Source of the DNA: Rhodospirillales bacterium
Lineage (GTDB): Bacteria > Pseudomonadota > Alphaproteobacteria > Reyranellales > Reyranellaceae
Direction: 5' to 3'
NCBI GenBank assembly: GCA_013205335.1
Contig: JABMNB010000055.1
Span: forward strand, 1 to 9,985
DNA length: 9,985 bases
Both the position numbers and the translations under genes were made by a program. This document shows positions 1 to 6,442 of the stretch, one piece after another; position 1 is the stretch's first letter; each line of letters opens with the position of its first letter. The notes under the pieces are model-generated. The model did no database searches, had not been told where the DNA came from, and saw only the letters and a list, made by a program, of their open reading frames with translations.

Positions 1-461
1 CCGACGAAGCGCGGCAGGCGCTGCGTGCCGCCGGCGCCGGGAATGGTGCCCAGCGTGATCTCGGGCTGGCCGAATTTGGCATTGTCCGCAGCGATGATGA
101 AATCACACATCATCGCCATCTCGCAGCCGCCGCCCAGCGCGTATCCCGCCACGGCGGCGACGATCGGCTTGCGGACCTGGCTCACCCGCTCCCAGCCGAC
201 GGTGATGAAATCCTGGAGGAAGACGTCCTGATAGGACTTGTCCTTCATCTCCTTGATGTCGGCGCCGGCGGCGAACGCCTTCTCGCTTCCGGTGAGGACC
301 ATGCAGCCAATGCCGGGATCGGCTTCGAACGCATCGAGAGCCTGGCCGAGCTCGCGCACCAGATCGGCGCAGAGTGCGTTCAGCGCTTTCGGGCGGTTCA
401 GCCGGATGATTCCGACCCGGCCCCGGGTTTCCGTCTGGATGTTCTCGTATGCCGCGGTCAT
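1..461 (-). CDS. Enoyl-CoA hydratase (crotonase family), C-terminus cut by window edge
   Basis: Hydrates trans-2-enoyl-CoA to 3-hydroxyacyl-CoA in fatty-acid beta-oxidation, in the cytoplasm. The 153 visible residues carry the crotonase core. They include an oxyanion-hole stretch with AAGADIKEM near residues 64-72, the GGGCE segment whose Glu114 matches the first catalytic Glu, and GQPEITLGTIPGAGGTQR at about 131-148, whose Glu134 matches the second. Both acid residues are present, which favours a true hydratase over crotonase relatives with other chemistry. The usual length is about 258 residues, so roughly 100 are missing off the left edge. The ATG at 461 is preceded by a good GAGGAG ribosome site at 5-9 nt spacing. 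It lies 44 nt downstream of the mutM stop on the same strand. In many alphaproteobacteria this mutM-hydratase pair is followed by rpsT and dnaA; that part is inference here. Confidence 0.95.
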   Translation of the reverse strand, partial: MTAAYENIQTETRGRVGIIRLNRPKALNALCADLVRELGQALDAFEADPGIGCMVLTGSEKAFAAGADIKEMKDKSYQDVFLQDFITVGWERVSQVRKPIVAAVAGYALGGGCEMAMMCDFIIAADNAKFGQPEITLGTIPGAGGTQRLPRFV

Positions 462-505
462 TCTTGTTCTCCTCGAGCGTACCTGGGGCGGATCGGCGCT
501 CTTAG

Positions 506-1345
506 CTAGCGCTGGCAGCGTGCGCAATAGAAGGTCGAGCGCCCCGCCTGCACCAGCCGGCGGACCGTCTGGCCGCAGTCGCGCGTCGGACAGGCGATGC
601 CGGCGCGGTCGTAGACATTGAAGCGCGTCTGGAAATAGCCCAGTTCGCCGCCGGGCTGGACGTGATCGCGCAGGGTCGATCCGCCATCCTCGATCGAGCG
701 CAGCAGCACCTTCTTGATGGCGGCCACCAGGCGCCCGGCGCGCTCGCCCTTGATCGTGTGGGCGGACCGGCGCGGCGAGATGCCGGCCAGGAACAGAGCC
801 TCGCACGCATATATATTGCCGACGCCCACCAGGGTCTTCTGGTCGAGCAGGGCGGCCTTGATCGGTGTCTTGCGTCCGGCGAGGCGGGCCGCCAGCACGT
901 TCCCGTCGAACGCGTCGTCCAGCGGCTCCGGCCCCATGCCCTTGAAGAGCTTGTGTGTGGCGAGGACCTCGTCGGCCACCAGCACCATGAGACCGAAGCG
1001 GCGGGCGTCGTTGAAGCGGACCTGCCAGCCATCGTCCATGTCGAAGACCACATGGTCGTGCCGGTCGAGCGGATGGCTGACCGCGGTCTCGGCGTCGTAC
1101 AGGGTCATGCGGCCCGACATGCCGAGATGGACGATCAGGGTCTGGCCGTCGTCGAGGCGGATCAGCAGGTACTTGGCGCGCCGGTCGATCCCGGTGACGC
1201 CTCGGCCCTCGACTTTGGAAGCGAACTTCGCGGGCAACGGGACCCTGAGGTCGAGGCGGCGCTGCTGCAGGCGGACGACGCGCCGGCCGACCAGGCGCGG
1301 CATCAACCCGCGCCGGACGGTCTCGACCTCGGGCAGTTCAGGCAT
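506..1345 (-). CDS. mutM: Formamidopyrimidine-DNA glycosylase (8-oxoguanine glycosylase/AP lyase)
   Basis: Removes 8-oxoguanine and ring-opened purines from DNA and cuts the abasic site by beta,delta-elimination. The 279 residues are close to the family's usual 270. The start at 1345 is fixed by the diagnostic N-terminus MPELPEVETVRRGL: after Met removal, Pro is the Schiff-base nucleophile and Glu the general acid. Also visible are Lys58 (catalytic Lys57 of the mature enzyme) in RRAKYLL, HLGMSGR at 73-79, the VRFNDARRFG lesion-bypass loop near 109-118, GNIYACEALF at 176-185, and a C-terminal zinc finger with Cys252, Cys257, Cys274 and Cys277 ending GRSTFYCARCQ. The frame stays open 22 codons further upstream, but that extension lies inside yggS and lacks family similarity. 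The start overlaps the yggS stop by 8 nt (ATGCCTGA), implying translational coupling. Confidence 0.98.
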   Translation of the reverse strand: MPELPEVETVRRGLMPRLVGRRVVRLQQRRLDLRVPLPAKFASKVEGRGVTGIDRRAKYLLIRLDDGQTLIVHLGMSGRMTLYDAETAVSHPLDRHDHVVFDMDDGWQVRFNDARRFGLMVLVADEVLATHKLFKGMGPEPLDDAFDGNVLAARLAGRKTPIKAALLDQKTLVGVGNIYACEALFLAGISPRRSAHTIKGERAGRLVAAIKKVLLRSIEDGGSTLRDHVQPGGELGYFQTRFNVYDRAGIACPTRDCGQTVRRLVQAGRSTFYCARCQR

Positions 1346-2036
1346 CGCTTTTCGGCGCCGACGTTTCCAGCGGCGGGCGATTGCCGAACAGGGCGCTGCC
1401 GACCCGGACATGGGTGGCGCCCATCCGGACCGCGGTCTCGTAGTCGGCGCTCATGCCCATGCTGAGTTTGGCGAGGCCATTGCGTGCCGCCATCTTGGCT
1501 AAAAGGGCGAAATGCAGGGCCGGTTCCTCGTCGACGGGTGGGATGCACATCAGGCCGGCGACGGGCAGCTTGTGCTGGTCGCGACACTGGGCGACGAAGG
1601 CGTCGAGGTCCTGGGGCAGGATTCCCGCCTTCTGCGGCTCCTCGCCGGTATTGACCTGGATGTAGCAGGACGGCCGACGGCCCAGCCGCTCCATTTCCTT
1701 GACCAGCGCGGCGGCCAGCCGGTCGCGGTCGACGGATTGTATGACGTCGAACAATGCGACGGCGTCGCGCGCCTTGTTGGTCTGCAGCGGACCGATCAGG
1801 TGCAGTTCGAGGTCGGGATAGGCCGCCTTGAACTCCGGGAACTTGCCTTCGGCTTCCTGCACGCGGTTCTCGCCGAACACGCGATGGCCGACCTCCAGCA
1901 GTTCGCGGACCCGGTCCGCGCCATGCGTCTTCGAGACGGCAACGAGGGTGACGTCGGAGGGCGAACGCCCCGCAGCGCGCGCAGCCTCGGCAATGTGGCC
2001 GGCGACCTCGGCCAGACGATCGGCGCCGTCGCTCAT
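1338..2036 (-). CDS. yggS: YggS/PLPBP family pyridoxal phosphate homeostasis protein
   Basis: Cytoplasmic single-domain TIM-barrel protein that binds pyridoxal 5'-phosphate without known catalytic turnover and buffers free PLP and amino/keto-acid pools. At 232 residues it has the usual length. The PLP lysine is Lys36 in LVAVSKTHG, the same number as in E. coli YggS. Family blocks follow in order: HRVFGENRVQEAEGKFP near 52-68, HLIGPLQTNK near 79-88, IQVNTGEEPQKAGI near 126-139, GLMCIPP, LSMGMSADYETAV, and the phosphate-binding end VRVGSALFG. The ATG at 2036 shares four bases (ATGA) with the stop of the upstream TPR gene, and its own stop lies inside the start of mutM. It therefore sits in the middle of an overlapping set. 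YggS is often beside proC or yggT in other bacteria; here it is beside mutM. Identification is firm; the reason for the pairing is not visible. Confidence 0.96.
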   Translation of the reverse strand: MSDGADRLAEVAGHIAEAARAAGRSPSDVTLVAVSKTHGADRVRELLEVGHRVFGENRVQEAEGKFPEFKAAYPDLELHLIGPLQTNKARDAVALFDVIQSVDRDRLAAALVKEMERLGRRPSCYIQVNTGEEPQKAGILPQDLDAFVAQCRDQHKLPVAGLMCIPPVDEEPALHFALLAKMAARNGLAKLSMGMSADYETAVRMGATHVRVGSALFGNRPPLETSAPKSDA

Positions 2037-3388
2037 GCGTCGAGGCCCGCGCGGGCGAGCAGGGCTTCCTCGTTGTTGGGATCGGCCGCCAGGGCCGAAT
2101 CGAGGGTTTCACGGGCCCTGTCGCGCTCGCCCAGCGCCGCGAGGCAGATGCCGTAGTGGGCCAGCAGCCGCGAATCGCCCGGCATCCCGCGCAGCGCCTG
2201 TTCGTGGTGGGTGCGCGCTTCCGCTGCCCGGCCAAGACCCATCAGGGCGAGCCCGTAATTGGTCTGCACGAAGGAATCCTCGGGCGAGATCTTGGCGGCC
2301 TTTTTCAGGATGCGCCTGGCATCGTCGAACCGCTTGAGACCCAGAAGCGCCAGCCCGTGATTGTTCATCGCCCTTGCGTCGCCGGACACGGCTTTCAGGT
2401 AAGGCGCGAGAACCTGGATCGCGTCGTCGAAGCGTCCGAGCTGAACCTGCAGGTTGGAAAGCTGGAGGATGCCCTCCTGGTCGAGTGGGTTGCGTTCAAG
2501 GACCTGCTTCAGGATGGCGACGGCCTGGTCGGTCTGGCCCGCCGCCGTCCTGGCCAGCGCCAGGGTGCTGAGCGCCGCGCCGAAGGCCGGGTCGAGTTCG
2601 AGTGCCTTCTCGATCATCGGGATGGCGTCGCTCGGCCGGCCGCTGAAATAGAGCACGAAGCCCAGGGTATGGTTCAACGTGGCGCTGGTCGGCGCCAGTT
2701 CGAGCGCCCGGCCGGCCTCGGCGATGGCTTCGTCGTAAAGACCGAGGGCGGCCAGCGAGAGCGAGCGGTCGCCGAGGATCTGGCCACGGCGCTCGGCATT
2801 GTCGCCGGCGTCCTGCAGCGCCATGTCCAGAACGTCGATCGCTGCGGAATGTTGGCCCAGGCGATAGAGGGCGTAGCCCAGCATGTTGCGGGCGCGCGCC
2901 TGCAGGGGCTTGAGCTCCTCCGTCTTATGATCGTGGATGGCGCGGTCGACGTTGGCCACGAATTCCGACAGTTCGCGCTCGGCGGCGGCGAAGCGGCCGG
3001 TGTCCATGTGGACTGAAGCGAGGGCCAGACGTGCCTCGACATGGGTGGGGGCCTGGCGGATCGTGTCGCGGAAACGACGCGCCGCCTCGTCGAGATTGCC
3101 CAGCCGACGGGCAGCGAGACCGAGATTGTAGAGCAGCATCGGCTCGTTCGGATCTTTGGCCACGGCCTTGCGCCACAGTCCCTCGGCTTCCTTCACCGCG
3201 CCGCGCTGCGACAGGCAGACGGCGAGATAGTGCAGGATGTCTGGACGTTCGCCGTGGCGGGCGAGGGCGCTGCGGAACAGCGGCTCGGCACGGTCGTACC
3301 AGCCGGCGCGCAGGTACTGGAGGCCGGTCTGGAGGTCGGGGTCGGGTTGGGGCGGGCCGTTGGGCCGAAGGGGGGGCGCGATGGCCAT
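2033..3388 (-). CDS. Tetratricopeptide repeat protein, about 12 TPRs
   Basis: 451 residues made almost wholly of 34-residue TPR helix pairs. After a Pro-rich start (residues 1-17) I count about 12 repeats. They begin near 18, 51, 85, 119, about 162, about 200, then every 34 residues to the end. Typical repeat signatures are YNLGLAARRLGNLDEAARRF, LGFVLYFSGRPSDAIPMIEK and YGLALMGLGRAAEARTHHEQ. Repeats 4 and 5 have longer linkers containing a charged DRAIHDHKTEELK stretch. There is no signal peptide, membrane segment or catalytic domain, so it is probably a cytoplasmic scaffold; partners are unknown. The ATG at 3388 is the only possible start before an in-frame stop upstream, and no Shine-Dalgarno is visible. 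It is the first gene of the TPR-yggS-mutM-hydratase run, and its stop overlaps yggS by 4 nt. Confidence 0.93.
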   Translation of the reverse strand: MAIAPPLRPNGPPQPDPDLQTGLQYLRAGWYDRAEPLFRSALARHGERPDILHYLAVCLSQRGAVKEAEGLWRKAVAKDPNEPMLLYNLGLAARRLGNLDEAARRFRDTIRQAPTHVEARLALASVHMDTGRFAAAERELSEFVANVDRAIHDHKTEELKPLQARARNMLGYALYRLGQHSAAIDVLDMALQDAGDNAERRGQILGDRSLSLAALGLYDEAIAEAGRALELAPTSATLNHTLGFVLYFSGRPSDAIPMIEKALELDPAFGAALSTLALARTAAGQTDQAVAILKQVLERNPLDQEGILQLSNLQVQLGRFDDAIQVLAPYLKAVSGDARAMNNHGLALLGLKRFDDARRILKKAAKISPEDSFVQTNYGLALMGLGRAAEARTHHEQALRGMPGDSRLLAHYGICLAALGERDRARETLDSALAADPNNEEALLARAGLDA

Positions 3389-3435
3389 GCCGGGTTGTGT
3401 AGACCCGACCCACGGCCAAGGCTAGACGAAATGGC

Positions 3436-3996
3436 ATGGTGAAGGACGTCGACTTGTTCGCCGCGGCGATGGCCGGTGTGAAGCCGCTTGACCGGAAGCG
3501 GGCGGCCGCCCTGCCGGCGCCGGCGCCGCTGCCTGCGCGGACGGAAGCTGCCGCGCCCAAGCCGCGGGCGCGGCCGGTGCCGGTCCGGTCCAGCGGCCCG
3601 GACATGTCGCCCGACGACCGCCTGTTCGATCGCGACGTCTCGCGCGCCCTGTCGCGGCGCCAGCTGATGCCCGAGGCCACGATCGACCTGCACGGCATGA
3701 CCCTCGCCGCGGCGGAGCGAGCGGTGACGGCATTCCTGGCAAGGGTATCGGCGCAGGATATGCGCGTGGTGCTGGTCGTGACCGGCAAGGGTTTGCGCGA
3801 CGAAGGCGGCCGAAAGATCGAAGGCCGCATACGGGGGGAATTCGTCGGCTGGCTGAACCGCGGCGACAACCGCGAGCGGGTGCGGGCGGTCCGCGCCGCC
3901 CACGCCCATCATGGCGGCACGGGCGCCTTCTACCTGCTGCTGCGCCGTCGTTCCTCGGCCAGCAGCCGTTCCTTGCGCGCCACGCCCCAGCGATAG
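3436..3996 (+). CDS. Smr domain protein (MutS2 C-terminal-like)
   Basis: 186-residue protein with a variable N-terminal half and a stand-alone Smr domain. Residues 1-25 are charged and 26-50 are a Pro/Ala/Arg-rich linker. SPDDRLFDRDVSRAL (58-72) precedes the domain, as is usual in alphaproteobacterial Smr proteins. The Smr core shows IDLHGMTLAAAERAV (83-97, DLHG at 84-87), VVLVVTGKG (111-119) and HGGTGAFYLLLRR (159-171). Smr domains bind or nick branched DNA or RNA in characterised relatives; the substrate here is unknown. The start is ATG at 3436 with no good ribosome site. A nearby ATG at 3431 is out of frame. The gene is divergent from the TPR gene by 47 bp. The last 15 or so residues (SSASSRSLRATPQR) lie beyond the domain, and the 67-bp 3' end overlaps the end of ada on the other strand. 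Confidence 0.93.
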   Translation: MVKDVDLFAAAMAGVKPLDRKRAAALPAPAPLPARTEAAAPKPRARPVPVRSSGPDMSPDDRLFDRDVSRALSRRQLMPEATIDLHGMTLAAAERAVTAFLARVSAQDMRVVLVVTGKGLRDEGGRKIEGRIRGEFVGWLNRGDNRERVRAVRAAHAHHGGTGAFYLLLRRRSSASSRSLRATPQR

Positions 3997-5051
3997 CCGG
4001 TCAGCGCGCCGCTCGATCCGACGGCGCGATGGCAGGGGATGACCATGGCGGCCTGGTTGGTGGCGCAGGCCCGTCCTACCGCACGCGCCGCCTTGGGCTC
4101 GCCGATGCGCCGGGCGATCTCGCCGTAGGTCAGGGTCTCGCCGGCCGGGATCTCGGTCAGCGCCTTCCATACCTTCCACTGGAAGGCCGTGCCCACGATG
4201 TCGAGGGGCACGTCGGGCGCATCGAGCGCCGAGGGCTTGCGGCCGTAGAGCCGCGACAGCACGGCCTCGACGCGCGGGCCGAGGACGGCGTCGTTGCGCT
4301 CGATCTCGGCGGCGGGGAAGTCCTGCTTCAGGTTCTTTTCGAGCGAACGGTCGTCATCGCCCAGAAACACGGCGGCAATGCCCTTCTGTGTTGCGGCCAC
4401 CAGCACGCGGCCATAGTCGGAATCCACCGTGGTGTAATCGATGTGCGCGCCCGCGCCGCCTTTGGCGTAGGTTGCCGGTGTCATGCCGAGCATCTTGTCG
4501 CTGTTCTCGTAGACGCGGCTGGGCGAACCGAAACCCGCGCCGTAGATCGCATCGGCCACGCTGGCGCCGCCGCGGAGCGCGCTGCGGAAGCGCTCACGCT
4601 TGCGGGCGATCAGCCAGTCGCGCGGATTGACGCCCAGCTCGGCCAGGAAGCGCTTGCCCAGCGCACCGCTCGACAGGCCGACCTTGCGCGCCACCTCGGC
4701 CAGCGAGGGTGGGGTGTCGGCATTCGCCGAGTCGAAAAGCTCGCAGGCGCGCGCCACTGGCCGGCTGAGGCCGAGATCAGCCTGCCAGTCGCGCGGCTTG
4801 CACCGCTTGCACGCGCGGAAGCCCGCCGCCTCCGCCGCCTCGGGCGAGGCGTGGAAGTCGACGTTGCGGCGCAACGCCGGTCGGGCCGCGCACGACGGCA
4901 GGCAAAAGACCCCGGTCGTCCTGACCGAGAACCAGAACCGGCCGTTGTACGCGCGGTCGCGCCGCTGGATGGCGTGCCAGCAGGTCTCGACGTCGGGAAG
5001 AAGGGAAGTGGCGAGGGCCACGGCAGGGAACAAAAGAGGATGTCGGGTCAT
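3930..5051 (-). CDS. ada: Ada: bifunctional methylphosphotriester/O6-methylguanine DNA methyltransferase and AraC-type regulator
   Basis: Repairs alkylated DNA by irreversible methyl transfer to its own cysteines and, once methylated, activates the adaptive response. All modules are present in 373 residues (E. coli Ada has 354). The N-terminal zinc domain has Cys50 and Cys54 in FCLPSC and Cys81 and Cys84 in CKRC, matching E. coli Cys38, 42, 69 and 72, with Cys50 the expected methyl acceptor. An AraC-type helix-turn-helix region spans about 112-195, ending MLGMTPATYAKGG. The linker HIDYTTVDSDYGRVLVAAT leads to the methyltransferase domain with VIPCHRAVG at 337-345, Cys340 being the O6-methylguanine acceptor. 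The first ATG gives about 12 more N-terminal residues than E. coli Ada. No strong ribosome site is seen. The 3' end overlaps the Smr gene by 67 bp. It lies 60 bp downstream of the DUF1127 gene, and I see no convincing Ada box in that gap. Confidence 0.97.
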   Translation of the reverse strand: MTRHPLLFPAVALATSLLPDVETCWHAIQRRDRAYNGRFWFSVRTTGVFCLPSCAARPALRRNVDFHASPEAAEAAGFRACKRCKPRDWQADLGLSRPVARACELFDSANADTPPSLAEVARKVGLSSGALGKRFLAELGVNPRDWLIARKRERFRSALRGGASVADAIYGAGFGSPSRVYENSDKMLGMTPATYAKGGAGAHIDYTTVDSDYGRVLVAATQKGIAAVFLGDDDRSLEKNLKQDFPAAEIERNDAVLGPRVEAVLSRLYGRKPSALDAPDVPLDIVGTAFQWKVWKALTEIPAGETLTYGEIARRIGEPKAARAVGRACATNQAAMVIPCHRAVGSSGALTGYRWGVARKERLLAEERRRSSR

Positions 5052-5111
5052 GGCGCCATCAAAGCACCACGACCCAAACTGCTCTATCCGCCGCCCGCCG
5101 GCAATTCCGGT

Positions 5112-5348
5112 CTAGGACCAGAAGGGCTTGGTGGCCTCGAACCGCGCGGCCGCCCGATCGAGGCCGATGTCCCGCAGCAGTCGCTCGTCCAGCTGGGCCA
5201 GCTGATTTCGCGAACGGGCAAGCTCGGCTCGGGTCATGACTTTCTCGATCCCGACCACGACCGCGCCCGCCAGCAGCGACACGGCGCGGCCGAACGAGAA
5301 GGAAGGGGCTTCCGCGCGGGCAGTCCGCACGCTGGATACGATCGACAT
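5112..5348 (-). CDS. DUF1127 (YjiS-like) small protein
   Basis: 78-residue basic protein with the DUF1127 signature at its C-terminus: a helix rich in Arg/Leu followed by QLDERLLRDIGLDRAA and ending EATKPFWS. Short DUF1127 proteins are frequent in alphaproteobacteria, often with the Trp-containing end seen here. Some relatives have been linked to RNA turnover, phosphate and carbon-storage control or stress adaptation; the role of this member cannot be read from sequence. The N-terminal part has a hydrophobic stretch (SLLAGAVVVGI, about 24-34), too short and weak to call a membrane segment. The ATG at 5348 has a GGAG about 9 nt upstream. It is divergent from the LysR-type regulator across about 140 bp and 60 bp upstream of ada on the same strand, so it could be a regulator target or could co-transcribe with ada. 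Confidence 0.9.
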   Translation of the reverse strand: MSIVSSVRTARAEAPSFSFGRAVSLLAGAVVVGIEKVMTRAELARSRNQLAQLDERLLRDIGLDRAAARFEATKPFWS

Positions 5349-5472
5349 GACTTAGCTCCGCTTGAGGCAATGGGGCCGAGGATCGGCGGTTACGCCTCGT
5401 TTCTAGCCCTTATTTGCTGTAACATGTGCCATATTGCAAAGGATGAAAGCTCAGGGGAGGCATAGAATTTCT
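5349..5472. promoter_or_regulatory. AT-richer divergent intergenic region between DUF1127 and LysR genes
   Basis: The stretch 5398-5475 is visibly richer in A/T than anything around it and must hold the promoters for the divergent DUF1127 gene and LysR-type regulator. For the plus strand a possible extended -10 is TGCCATATT at 5427-5435, without a good -35. For the minus strand a TTGCAA at 5439-5434 could serve as a -35, with an AAATAA-like -10 about 18 nt on. An inverted pair TTTGC (5413-5417) and GCAAA (5436-5440) brackets this core, a plausible but unproven operator. LysR-type proteins commonly bind such divergent regions. No exact start site can be fixed by eye. Confidence 0.4.
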
Positions 5473-5490
5473 ATGAACGGGTGTCTTTGA
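5453..5490 (+). promoter_or_regulatory. LysR-gene leader: distant Shine-Dalgarno, hairpin and five-codon minicistron
   Basis: AGGGGAGG at 5453-5460 contains a perfect GGAGG but is 29 nt from the likely regulator ATG (5490), too far to serve it directly. It is followed at once by the inverted repeat CATAGAATTTCTATG (5461-5475), which could fold into a 5-6 bp hairpin. Within it an ATG at 5473 opens a five-codon frame (Met-Asn-Gly-Cys-Leu). Its TGA at 5488-5490 overlaps the regulator ATG as TGATG. Either the hairpin brings the ribosome site close to a GTG at 5481, or the minicistron is translated and ribosomes restart at 5490. The inverted repeat could instead be a protein-binding site. Confidence 0.4.
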
Positions 5491-6413
5491 TGAGCCGCTC
5501 ACAGCTGCCGCTCAATGCCCTTCGGGCCTTCGAGGCCGCAGCCCGCCATGCCAGTTTCACCCACGCCGCCGAGGAGCTTCACGTCACCCAGGCTGCCGTC
5601 AGTCATCAGGTGAAAGCACTGGAGGAGAGGCTCGGCGTCGCGCTGTTCGTGCGCCGTCCGCGCGGCCTCGAGATCACCAGCGAAGGCGAAGCGCTGCTGC
5701 CCGATCTGCGCGATGCCTTCGACCGCATGACCAACGCCCTCGAGCGCGTCGGTCGCAAGGCCAACTCCGGCACGCTGAACGTGAGCCTCGTCACGACGTT
5801 CGCGCTGGGCTGGCTGGTGCCGCGCCTGCATCGCTTCCAGTCGAAGCATCCCGAGATCGAAGTGCGCATGACGACGAGCCAGAAGCGCGTCGACTTCGCG
5901 CGCGAGGATGTCGACTGCGCCATCCGCTTCACCGTGCAGCCGGAGCCCGATCTGCATGCAACGAGGCTTTTCAGCGACGTGCTGACGCCGCTCTGCGGCA
6001 AGCGCTATCGCGACAAGCTGAAGACGTTCGACGACCTGAAGCGCGTGCCCTTCATCGACATGACCTACGATCCCGAATGGCCGATCTGGTTGCGCGCCGT
6101 CGGCCTCGGCGACTTCAAGCCCAAGCGCGTGCTCACCTTCGATTCGACGATGATCGCGGTGGAAGCGGCGATGGAGGGCGCGGGAGTGGCGGTCGGCCCG
6201 CCACAACTCTTCCGCGAAGAGCTGTCGGAGGGAAGGTTGTTCCAGCCGTTCGAACAGATCGTCGACAGCGGCAAGGCGTGGTGGTTCGTCTGCCCGCCCT
6301 CGTCGGTCAGCCGGCCCAAGACCAAGGCCTTCGAGGAGTGGCTGATCGAGGAGCTGAGCGCCCCGCAGTCGAGGACGGTTCGCCCGGCGCTCGCCTCTTC
6401 CGGCCGCCGCTGA
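5490..6413 (+). CDS. LysR-type transcriptional regulator, GcvA-like
   Basis: 307-residue regulator, normal for the family. The N-terminus LPLNALRAFEAAARH (6-20) is typical of the GcvA subgroup. It is followed by the winged helix-turn-helix: SFTHAAEELHVTQAAVSHQV at about 22-41 and the wing LFVRRPRGLEITSEGEALL at 52-70. Residues from about 94 form the periplasmic-binding-like effector domain, with TLNVSLVTTFALGWLVPRL and DVDCAIRF. The effector is unknown; GcvA-like proteins respond to many small molecules. I chose ATG at 5490; a GTG at 5481 would add three residues, and neither has a well-spaced ribosome site (see leader entry). It is divergent from DUF1127 and convergent with the radical SAM gene, with 29 bp between stops and no visible hairpin terminator. 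Autoregulation and control of the DUF1127 gene are the simplest inferences. Confidence 0.93.
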   Translation: MSRSQLPLNALRAFEAAARHASFTHAAEELHVTQAAVSHQVKALEERLGVALFVRRPRGLEITSEGEALLPDLRDAFDRMTNALERVGRKANSGTLNVSLVTTFALGWLVPRLHRFQSKHPEIEVRMTTSQKRVDFAREDVDCAIRFTVQPEPDLHATRLFSDVLTPLCGKRYRDKLKTFDDLKRVPFIDMTYDPEWPIWLRAVGLGDFKPKRVLTFDSTMIAVEAAMEGAGVAVGPPQLFREELSEGRLFQPFEQIVDSGKAWWFVCPPSSVSRPKTKAFEEWLIEELSAPQSRTVRPALASSGRR

Positions 6414-6442
6414 GCACCTCGAAAAATTCTAATGCCTTATGG

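Noticed and set aside
1346..1411. Longer mutM start adding 22 residues
   Set aside because: The diagnostic Pro-Glu N-terminus must directly follow the initiator Met for catalysis, so the start is at 1345.
2156..3016. Plus-strand 286-codon frame opposite the TPR gene
   Set aside because: It is the antisense shadow of a repeat protein and has no recognisable domain.
5052..5111. Possible Ada box upstream of ada
   Set aside because: An AATT is present near 5103-5106, but the GCAA part at the right spacing is missing, and the rest of the 60-bp gap is GC-rich with no recognisable promoter.
5089..5115. CCGG-containing short inverted repeat after the DUF1127 gene as a terminator
   Set aside because: The arms are only four bases and self-complementary, with no T-run. 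Chance is likely in GC-rich sequence.
4029..5465. A 478-codon open frame on the plus strand opposite ada and the DUF1127 gene
   Set aside because: It lies antisense to two firmly identified genes. Its product is low-complexity, rich in Gly, Arg, Ala and His, and shows no domain. High-GC codon use produces such frames.
6414..6442. Possible bidirectional terminator between the convergent LysR and radical SAM genes
   Set aside because: There is an AAAAA run but no GC-rich hairpin next to it on either strand.
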